A stretch of DNA of 8,620 bases from Magnetococcales bacterium (GTDB lineage: Bacteria > Pseudomonadota > Magnetococcia > Magnetococcales > Magnetaquicoccaceae). Position 1 is the stretch's first letter. Each line of letters begins with the position of its first letter. Shown in pieces: positions 1 to 5,286 of the stretch. The DNA is taken from assembly GCA_015228895.1 (NCBI GenBank), contig JADGCR010000089.1:1-8620 (forward strand), in the 5' to 3' direction. The notes beneath the pieces are model-generated. The model did no database searches and was not told the DNA's origin. It saw nothing but the letters and a program-made list of their open reading frames with translations. A program made the position numbers and the translations under genes.

Positions 1-59
1 CCAACAAGCCCACAGACATGGCAGTTTGGGTTTGGGCAAAATTGGGTCGATGTGTTCAT
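1..59 (-). CDS. Start of a zinc-finger-type transposase-like gene (partial, runs off the left edge)
   Basis: Only the first 19 codons are inside the window. ATG is at 59-57 on the minus strand, with a textbook Shine-Dalgarno GGGAGGAA at 73-66, six bases away, and a plausible sigma70 promoter further upstream. The visible peptide contains CPNPNCHVCGLVG. The pattern C-P-N-x-x-C-x-x-x-G-x-x-G is how many insertion-sequence transposases of the IS1-like zinc-finger kind begin; there a Cys pair starts an N-terminal zinc-binding domain that helps bind DNA. That the start signals and peptide look real is seen directly. That it is a transposase is inference from very few residues; another small zinc-finger protein is possible. 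It is divergent from the chemoreceptor gene. Confidence 0.5.
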   Translation of the reverse strand, partial: MNTSTQFCPNPNCHVCGLV

Positions 60-65
60 GTCGCG

Positions 66-73
66 TTCCTCCC
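66..73 (-). promoter_or_regulatory. Strong ribosome binding site of the left-edge gene
   Basis: On the minus strand the bases read GGGAGGAA, six bases before the ATG at 59. This is an almost complete anti-16S match and decides the start of the truncated gene. Confidence 0.65.
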
Positions 74-103
74 AGGCAAACTGTGTTGAGCCATTTCGCT
101 GGT

Positions 104-132
104 AGTGTAGTCACATAAATTACAATAATCAA
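104..132 (-). promoter_or_regulatory. Predicted sigma70 promoter of the left-edge gene
   Basis: On the minus strand a -35 box TTGATT (132-127) and a -10 box TACACT (109-104) are separated by exactly 17 bases. Each matches four of six consensus bases. Transcription would start near position 97, giving a leader of about 38 bases before the ATG at 59. The element lies in an AT-rich stretch between the two divergent genes. Confidence 0.5.
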
Positions 133-159
133 CCGAATCCGGCCCGTCCACGCTCAAGT

Positions 160-185
160 GGGGTGGTACCCCGGAGGGGGTGGTA
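160..185 (+). promoter_or_regulatory. Structured translation start of the chemoreceptor gene: repeat plus alternative hairpins around the ribosome binding site
   Basis: A nine-base direct repeat GGGGTGGTA occurs at 160-168 and 177-185; the second copy ends on the A of the start codon. Between them lies CCCC (169-172). This can pair with the upstream G run (stem 160-164/168-172, loop GGT) or with the downstream G run (176-179), which adjoins the Shine-Dalgarno GGAGG at 173-177. The two hairpins exclude each other, and the second would bury the ribosome binding site. The repeat and pairing are seen directly; a regulatory role is inference. Confidence 0.35.
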
Positions 186-1867
186 TGAAAAATTTGAAAC
201 TTGGAGTCAAGCTTGGCCTGGGCTTCGGCATGGTGTTGTTGCTGTTGGTGCTGGTGTCCCTGCTGGCCTGGAATACCATCGAGACCTACAAGGTCAATGG
301 CCCGGTATATCAGCGCATCGTGCAGGGGAAGGATGTGTTGGCCGACGTGTTGCCACCACCTCTCTTCATCCTGGAGCCGTGGGCGGCCATCCTGGAATTG
401 AGCACCACGACCGACAAGGGGGAGCTTGAAAAGGACGTCAAGGAGCTGGCCAAGTTGAAAAAGGATTATGACGAGCGTCACGAGTTCTGGATCCAGGAAC
501 ATCTGGAAGCGGAAATGGTCTCTCTGATGGAAAAGGCTCACAAGCCTGTGGTGGATTTTTTTGCCATTGCCCTGGGAGAGTATCCGAATCATGTGCGGGC
601 TGGCGAGCAGGACAAGATACGCACCAGCATCGAGAGGATGGAAAAGTTTTACAGTGCGCACCGGCAAGCCATCAACGATTTGGTGACCTATACCGCCAAA
701 CGCAGCGAAACGGCGGAAAAGGAGACCAAGGAGAAAATCGCATCGGCCATCATCATGATCATCGCCAGCAGCGTGGCGGCGGTGTTTCTGGGGATTCTCC
801 TGGCTTTTCTGATCACCCGCATGATCGTGAACGCCCTGACCCAGGGGGTGGTTTTTGCCAAACGAATCGCCGATGGCGATCTGACGGCCACCATTCAGAT
901 CGATCAAAAGGATGAAGTGGGCCAATTGGCAATGACGTTGCGAAGAATGGCGGAAAAACTGAGAGAAGTCATTGGTGAAGTCTCGACGGCGGCCGAACAG
1001 GTTTCCATCGGCAGCAACGAAATTTCGAATTCCGCGCAAAATCTTTCCCAGGGAACAACCGAACAGGCGGCCTCCATTGAGGAGACCTCTTCAGCCATGG
1101 AAGAGATGACCGCCAACATTCAACAAAACTCCGACAACGCCAACACCACCCAGAACATCTCGCAAAAAGCCGCCAGGGACGCCGCAGAAGGGGGCAAGGC
1201 CGTCGGGGAGGCGGTGCATGCCATGAAGGAGATCGCCAGCAAGATCGGCATCATTGAAGAAATCGCCCGCCAGACCAATCTGCTGGCCCTGAACGCCGCC
1301 ATCGAGGCGGCACGGGCTGGGGAACATGGCAAGGGGTTTGCCGTAGTGGCCGCCGAAGTGAGAAAGCTGGCGGAACGCAGTCAAACCGCGGCGGGAGAGA
1401 TCAGCCATCTCTCCGCCTCCAGCGTGGATGTGGCGGAACGGGCCGGAGGCATCATCAACAAGCTGGTCCCCGACATCCAGAAGACGGCGGAACTCATTCA
1501 GGAAATCGCCGCAGGCAGCCAGGAGCAGAACCAGGGGGCGGGGCAGATCAACCAGGCGATCCAGCAGCTCGACTCGGTGATCCAGCAAAACGCGGGGGCT
1601 TCGGAAGAGATGGCCGCGACCGCCGAAGAACTGAGCGCGCAAGCCGACATGATGAGTCAATCCATCGCCTTCTTCAACATCGGACAGCAGGCGCAAACCG
1701 TCGCGCGGAAACCGACTCGAAAACCAGGGATCGCTGCCAGGCCCCAGATCGCTTCCGTTCAGAAACAGGCGCCAAAAGCACTGCCCGCGCCAGCGCACAA
1801 AGCCAAGGGGATTGAGATGAAGATGGGTTCTGAGAAGCATGCGGATGATGAATTCGAGAACTTCTGA
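185..1867 (+). CDS. Methyl-accepting chemotaxis protein (transmembrane chemoreceptor)
   Basis: This inner-membrane receptor passes a periplasmic signal to the CheA/CheW array and so controls flagellar behaviour. I start at ATG 185, not the in-frame GTG at 158, because GGAGG at 173-177 sits seven bases before it and the protein then begins with a basic residue patch and a membrane helix. It has 560 residues: transmembrane helix 1 at about 6-30, a helical periplasmic domain of about 150 residues, helix 2 at about 185-211, a HAMP linker at about 212-264, then the long signalling coiled coil. The conserved hairpin tip, with [18 protein letters not shown], lies at about 359-398. The sensor carries LPPPLFILE near residues 56-64, just after helix 1. 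The tail after the coiled coil is rich in K, A and P and ends DDEFENF, which could act like the CheR-binding pentapeptide of other receptors. No classic NWETF is present. The ligand cannot be told from sequence. I see no convincing sigma28 or sigma70 promoter and no terminator directly behind it. Confidence 0.96.
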   Translation: MKNLKLGVKLGLGFGMVLLLLVLVSLLAWNTIETYKVNGPVYQRIVQGKDVLADVLPPPLFILEPWAAILELSTTTDKGELEKDVKELAKLKKDYDERHEFWIQEHLEAEMVSLMEKAHKPVVDFFAIALGEYPNHVRAGEQDKIRTSIERMEKFYSAHRQAINDLVTYTAKRSETAEKETKEKIASAIIMIIASSVAAVFLGILLAFLITRMIVNALTQGVVFAKRIADGDLTATIQIDQKDEVGQLAMTLRRMAEKLREVIGEVSTAAEQVSIGSNEISNSAQNLSQGTTEQAASIEETSSAMEEMTANIQQNSDNANTTQNISQKAARDAAEGGKAVGEAVHAMKEIASKIGIIEEIARQTNLLALNAAIEAARAGEHGKGFAVVAAEVRKLAERSQTAAGEISHLSASSVDVAERAGGIINKLVPDIQKTAELIQEIAAGSQEQNQGAGQINQAIQQLDSVIQQNAGASEEMAATAEELSAQADMMSQSIAFFNIGQQAQTVARKPTRKPGIAARPQIASVQKQAPKALPAPAHKAKGIEMKMGSEKHADDEFENF

Positions 1868-1905
1868 GCAGAAGGAGCATTTCTCATGAACGTCCCTGGC
1901 ATTGT

Positions 1906-2121
1906 CTTTAACCGTTTTCCGGATGCGGTGATGCCACTGATGACGGATCAATGATCCCGACTCAGCAAGCCATGCAAAACTGGTGTCTCACCTTTCGGAG
2001 CATCGGTTTTCACCACTGACGGCAAAGAGGTGGAATCCGGATTCATCCACAAAAATCAGCTTCCGGTTTTTACTCAGAAGCCTTTTTTCAGATCTGGCCA
2101 GCGTTCATCATGTGCGCGTCC
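1906..2121 (-). pseudogene. Decayed fragment of an IS630-family transposase
   Basis: Translating the minus strand across frames restores a stretch of DDE transposase. It begins with RAHDERWPDLKK (from about 2118). After one base is restored in the T run at 2083-2088 it continues as RLLSKNRKLIFVDESGFHLF. After one extra base is skipped near 2020 it reads SVVKTDAPKGETPVL and then HGLLSRDH, stop, SVISGITASGKRL. The stop is the TGA at 1950-1948, where the family usually has Leu. IFVDESGF holds the second catalytic Asp of IS630 transposases, and APKGETPVL matches their APRGQTPVL block. The N-terminal helix-turn-helix region and the C-terminal end with the catalytic Glu are not recognisable, so this is a dead internal fragment. 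The stretch is more AT-rich than its neighbours, as expected of imported DNA. No terminal inverted repeats were found. The family call rests on recognised motifs; the exact limits are uncertain. Confidence 0.8.
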
Positions 2122-2171
2122 AATCCCGTGGTTCGTCGAATGAAGGTATGGGAACTGTTGTGAATTCCAAC

Positions 2172-2209
2172 AAAAAAAAAAGGCCACGGATGGAAGTCCG
2201 TGGCCTTTT
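2172..2209 (-). terminator. Intrinsic terminator of the tRNA-Phe gene
   Basis: The bases 2182-2190 (GGCCACGGA) pair perfectly with 2197-2205 around a six-base loop; flanking A and T runs extend the stem to 13 pairs (2178-2190/2197-2209). Read on the minus strand, the stem is followed by ten T residues (2181-2172), giving a textbook Rho-independent terminator about 18 bases after the tRNA 3' end. On the plus strand the same stem is followed by only four T residues, so it might weakly stop readthrough from the chemoreceptor gene too. Confidence 0.92.
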
Positions 2210-2226
2210 GATTGAATCTTAAAAAG

Positions 2227-2302
<76 letters not shown>

Positions 2303-2310
2303 GTTTGGGG

Positions 2311-2343
2311 TGGACAGCCCGGCAGGAAGAATTCCGCTGTCCA
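2311..2343 (-). repeat. Inverted repeat in the tRNA-Phe leader
   Basis: TGGACAGC at 2311-2318 is repeated in inverse as GCTGTCCA at 2336-2343, an eight-base perfect stem. Inside it GGAA gaa TTCC (2325-2335) can form a second small stem. The element lies between the predicted transcription start (about 2345) and the mature 5' end (2302), so nearly the whole leader would fold. It could help set apart the precursor for RNase P, or simply be leader structure. Confidence 0.45.
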
Positions 2344-2351
2344 TGAAGAAC

Positions 2352-2381
2352 TCTATACAGGATCGGGTGGGGCTGTGTCAA
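2352..2381 (-). promoter_or_regulatory. Predicted sigma70 promoter of tRNA-Phe
   Basis: On the minus strand a perfect -35 box TTGACA (2381-2376) is followed after 18 bases by TATAGA (2357-2352), which matches the -10 box at four of six positions. Transcription would begin near 2345, about 43 bases before the tRNA. The strong -35 box suits a stable RNA gene. Confidence 0.75.
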
Positions 2382-2415
2382 TGGTCTTCGCGCACAGCGA
2401 GTCGCATTCCAACCC

Positions 2416-2455
2416 CCCGGCGGCGCGCATCCCGACAAGGGCATGGGGCGCCGGG
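2416..2455. repeat. GC-rich inverted repeat upstream of the superoxide reductase promoter
   Basis: CCCGGCG at 2416-2422 pairs with CGCCGGG at 2449-2455, and CCC/GGG inside (2431-2433/2439-2441) can pair as well. It ends five bases before the -35 box at 2461 and has no T tract behind it, so it is not a usual terminator. It could be an operator or an intergenic palindrome; the role is unknown. Confidence 0.35.
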
Positions 2456-2460
2456 AATCG

Positions 2461-2489
2461 TTGCATTCTAGGGCTTTTTTTTGTACAAT
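2461..2489 (+). promoter_or_regulatory. Predicted sigma70 promoter of the superoxide reductase gene
   Basis: A -35 box TTGCAT (2461-2466) and a -10 box TACAAT (2484-2489) lie 17 bases apart; the spacer includes a run of eight T residues (2475-2482). Transcription would start near 2496, leaving a leader of about 36 bases before the ATG at 2532. Confidence 0.65.
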
Positions 2490-2531
2490 TGGCGGCAGAT
2501 TTCAACCATCAGCAAAGGGAGTGAACAAACC

Positions 2532-2939
2532 ATGCCAATCATCAACCGTTATGTCGATATCTCCAACATCGACAAGGAAGCCAAAAAGGACTATATCGAC
2601 CGTCACTCCCCGTTCATCGAGTGCGGCACCCTGGCCACGGCGGGCGAGAAGTTTCCCGTGACCGTGCGCATGGGCAAGGAGTACAACCATCCCGACGACG
2701 CCGAACATTACATCAAATCCATTCAGCTCTTCGATGGCACCACCCTGCTGGCCGAAGCCGGCTTCCCCTCCGGCACCCTGGGTGGCACGGGCAAAAAGGC
2801 TCAGGCCGAAGTGACCTTCAATGTGGTGCCCTCCGGCAGCAGACTGCGGCTCGCCGCCCTCTCCTACTGCACCAGGCACGGCCTGTGGGAGAGCGAAGTC
2901 ACCGAAGTGGCGGTGTCACCCGGCGCGACCACACCCTGA
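2532..2939 (+). CDS. Superoxide reductase (neelaredoxin type, one iron centre)
   Basis: Superoxide reductases reduce superoxide to peroxide at a mononuclear iron held by four His and one Cys, without making oxygen, and take electrons from rubredoxin or similar donors. The 135-residue protein shows the family blocks in order: DRHSPFIE, then GEKFPVTVRMGKEYNHPDD, then EHYIK, and near the C-terminus ALSYCTRHGLWESEVTE. The His of DRH, the His of NHP, the His of EHY and the Cys and His of CTRH supply the complete iron ligand set. The extra rubredoxin-like desulforedoxin domain is absent, so it is the 1Fe class. Unusually, the catalytic-loop Glu-Lys before the first His ligand is Asp-Arg here. I chose ATG 2532 over an in-frame TTG at 2481 because AAGGGAG (2515-2521) lies ten bases before it and the TTG falls inside the promoter. 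It probably is cytoplasmic, as no signal peptide is seen, and is a single-gene unit convergent with the exporter operon. Confidence 0.92.
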   Translation: MPIINRYVDISNIDKEAKKDYIDRHSPFIECGTLATAGEKFPVTVRMGKEYNHPDDAEHYIKSIQLFDGTTLLAEAGFPSGTLGGTGKKAQAEVTFNVVPSGSRLRLAALSYCTRHGLWESEVTEVAVSPGATTP

Positions 2940-2977
2940 AAAACAACGGGGAACGGAATCAATCCCGCCAAGACAGC

Positions 2978-3499
2978 TCACTCCACACAATAATAACGGC
3001 TGGAAATGCTGTTGACGGATGACTCCAACCTGCCCAACGCGGCCTCCTTCTGCCGGATCTCCTCCTTCAGGGAGACGATGGAGTCGCGGATGAAACGCTG
3101 CACGGCGCTCTCCCTCCGGGTGACCGGGGTCGCCTGCAGCCGGCTCTCGCAGTTGTGCAGCGTTTCATAGTGGGCCTGGAGATCCTGCTTCAAGGCGATG
3201 ATCCCGGCCTCTGTTGCTTCCAGTTTCCGCATCAGGTCCGCCCCCTTGCGGAGATTGCCCTGAAGATAGTATTCCGCCCGGCGCTCCATGAAGGTCTGCC
3301 GGGCCGCCCGGAAGCGGGTGATCCATTCCGGCTCCTCCGCGGCCCGCAGAGCCTCCAACGCCTGCCACTCTTTGAGCAGCTGGCGCATCACCCGGGGGGT
3401 TGTGCGCCACTCCTCGGAAAAAGCCAACCCTTCCGCCCGCTCCACCAACTCCAGCAGGCGCCGCTGATGTTCGGCATCATCGGATTCGGATCTGCTCAT
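2978..3499 (-). CDS. Small helical protein with a DUF349-like segment, last gene of the exporter operon
   Basis: I do not know its function. The 173 residues are almost wholly helical and charged, with no signal peptide or membrane helix, so it is probably cytoplasmic. Residues 12-78 resemble the DUF349 repeat: a helical lead-in with LVERAEGLAFSEEW, a central LLKEWQAL, and WITRFRAARQTFMERR. Residues 82-162 look like a coiled coil rich in K, E, R and L. DUF349 proteins usually carry several repeats in a much longer chain; this one has a single copy. Its ATG (3499-3497) overlaps the stop of the upstream ABC gene as ATGA, and no good Shine-Dalgarno stands before it, so translation is likely coupled to that gene. 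This suggests an accessory role with the exporter, which is inference. It converges with the superoxide reductase gene; the 38 bases between them hold no clear terminator. Confidence 0.8.
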   Translation of the reverse strand: MSRSESDDAEHQRRLLELVERAEGLAFSEEWRTTPRVMRQLLKEWQALEALRAAEEPEWITRFRAARQTFMERRAEYYLQGNLRKGADLMRKLEATEAGIIALKQDLQAHYETLHNCESRLQATPVTRRESAVQRFIRDSIVSLKEEIRQKEAALGRLESSVNSISSRYYCVE

Positions 3500-5286
3500 G
3501 ACGGCTCGCGGGTGGTTTGAAATTGCAGGGCGTACAGGGTGGCGAACAGTCCGTTGCGCTCCATCAACTGCGGATGGCTGCCCTCCTCCACGATGCGACC
3601 CCTGGATAACACGATGATGCGATCCGCATGCCGTATGGTGGACAGGCGATGGGCGATGACCAATGAAGTCCGATTGGCCATCAAACGCTCCAGGGCGGAC
3701 TGGATCAAACGCTCGCTCACCGCGTCCACCGAGCTGGTGGCCTCGTCCATCACCAGAATCGGGGGATCGAAGGCGAAGACGCGCGCTATGCCCAACAACT
3801 GGCGCTGACCGGAGGAGAGATTGTTGCCCCGCTCGGTCAATACCGTGTCCAACCCCGCGGGCAGATTGCGAATGAACTCCATGGCCCCGGTCTCCCCGGC
3901 GGCGCGGGCGATCCGCTCCCGCCCGATCGCGGCATCGAACAGGCCGATGTTGTCGGCAATCGTGCCGGAGAACAGAAAGGTCTCCTGCTGCACCACACCC
4001 ACCATGCGCCGCAAGGCGGCCAATCCCAGCCGCTGCACGGGAATCCCGTCGATCTCCACGCTGCCGGACACCGGGTCATGGGTCCGATTGAGCAGTTTGA
4101 TCAGGGTGCTTTTTCCAGCCCCGGTGGGACCCACCACCGCGGCCCGTTCTCCGGGTCGGATCAGGCACTCCAGTCCGGTCAGAACCGGCTCCTTGCCGTA
4201 ACTGAAATCAACCCCACGGAACGCGATCTCCCCGTTCACCCTGCCCAGGGCCAAGGGTCGGTCCGGCTCCCGAATCGCCGACGGGGTGTCCAGCAGGGCG
4301 AAAATCCGTTCCAGGGCGCTCATGGCCGACTGCATGGTGGTGAACTTCCCCGCCAGGTCCCGGATCGGAAAGAACAACCTCCGCACCGAATCGATGAAGG
4401 CCGTCAACACCCCGATGGTCAACGCCTCCCCGGACATCAGGTGGGCACCGTACCAGAACAAAAACGCCACCAGCGCCGTGGAGGCCCCCTCGACAAAACT
4501 GAATTGCAACGCCTCCAGAAAATTGCTCCGGTCCGCGTTCTCCCGGTGGGGACGGTTGAGGAGATCGAAATCCGCCACCGCGGCCTCCCCCCGGTGAAAC
4601 AGACGCATCACGTCCCGCCCCTCGCTCTCCTCGGTGATGCGCGCCGCCATGCGGGCCTGCAACAGGGTTCCGCGCCGCTGAATCATCCGCATGCGCCGCG
4701 TGACCTGAAAGGCGATCCCGATCACCACCGGCATGAGGGCCAGCACCACCAGCGACAAACCCGGGGACAACAGCACCATCCCCCCGGCCAACGCCAGCAG
4801 CAACAGGAGATCCCCGGCCAGATTCACCAGACCCGAACTGACCATCTGGCTCACCGCCTCCGCGTCGTTGGCCACCCGGTTGGTGAGGGTGCCACTGGGA
4901 TTGCGGGCGAAAAAATGGGCGTCCATGGTCATCAGATGGGCGAACACCTCCTGGCGCAGATCCCGCACCACCCGTTGTCCCAACAGGGCGTTGACCATGA
5001 ACTGCACGGCGCCGACGATGAACTGCAGCAGGTTCAAACCCGCCAGCGCGGCCAGCAGCCGGGGAAAGCCCTCCATGTCGCCGGTCACCAGGTGCCGGTC
5101 CACCGCCATCTGGATCACCAGGGGCTGGGCGAACTGGGACAAGGCCCCCAACGGCGGCAACAACAGCGCCACCCACACCCAGCGGCGATGGGGTCGGGCA
5201 TAACCCAGAAAACGGGCCATCAACCTGAAATCCAGAAAAGCCCCGTAGCGGGTCTCCTCGGTCTCCGAGCTTACCGCCGGCATCAT
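3496..5286 (-). CDS. ABC exporter half-transporter, catalytically canonical subunit (BmrD/YheH-like)
   Basis: This 596-residue protein has an N-terminal exporter-type membrane domain (about 30-330, six helices expected) fused to an ATPase domain (about 350-590). Visible motifs are Walker A GPTGAGKST at 386-394, Q-loop VVQQETFLFSG near 433, signature LSSGQRQ from 490, Walker B ILVMDE at 510-515 with the catalytic Glu, D-loop SSVDA, and switch His 546 in IAHRLST. The signature has Ser for the first Gly of LSGGQ. In heterodimeric exporters such as BmrCD, TM287/288 and LmrCD, the subunit with an intact Glu and a deviant signature pairs with one having the reverse. The gene just upstream fits as that partner. 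The start ATG (5286-5284) overlaps the partner's stop as ATGA, with GGAGG at 5301-5297 ten bases ahead; a second ATG follows directly at 5283. It acts in the inner membrane; substrates could be drugs, lipids or peptides and cannot be told. Confidence 0.95.
   Translation of the reverse strand: MMPAVSSETEETRYGAFLDFRLMARFLGYARPHRRWVWVALLLPPLGALSQFAQPLVIQMAVDRHLVTGDMEGFPRLLAALAGLNLLQFIVGAVQFMVNALLGQRVVRDLRQEVFAHLMTMDAHFFARNPSGTLTNRVANDAEAVSQMVSSGLVNLAGDLLLLLALAGGMVLLSPGLSLVVLALMPVVIGIAFQVTRRMRMIQRRGTLLQARMAARITEESEGRDVMRLFHRGEAAVADFDLLNRPHRENADRSNFLEALQFSFVEGASTALVAFLFWYGAHLMSGEALTIGVLTAFIDSVRRLFFPIRDLAGKFTTMQSAMSALERIFALLDTPSAIREPDRPLALGRVNGEIAFRGVDFSYGKEPVLTGLECLIRPGERAAVVGPTGAGKSTLIKLLNRTHDPVSGSVEIDGIPVQRLGLAALRRMVGVVQQETFLFSGTIADNIGLFDAAIGRERIARAAGETGAMEFIRNLPAGLDTVLTERGNNLSSGQRQLLGIARVFAFDPPILVMDEATSSVDAVSERLIQSALERLMANRTSLVIAHRLSTIRHADRIIVLSRGRIVEEGSHPQLMERNGLFATLYALQFQTTREPS

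Noticed and set aside
19..36. TGGCAG...TTTGG as a sigma54 promoter
   Set aside because: The -12 element lacks the invariant GC and the spot lies inside the left-edge coding region.
110..145. Possible sigma28 or sigma70 promoter for the chemoreceptor (TACAAT at 121-126, TAAA at 116-119)
   Set aside because: TACAAT has no acceptable -35 box 16-18 bases upstream, and TAAA has no GCCGATAA-like box at the right distance. The AT-rich stretch is better explained by the minus-strand promoter.
56..1039. Minus-strand open frame of 327 codons opposite the chemoreceptor
   Set aside because: It is antisense to a clear receptor gene and His/Gln/Phe-rich without recognisable motifs. The real minus-strand start nearby is ATG 59 in another frame.
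2940..2977. Terminator between the convergent superoxide reductase and DUF349-like genes
   Set aside because: Only a four- to five-base GGGA/TCCC pairing is visible, with no T tract on either strand.
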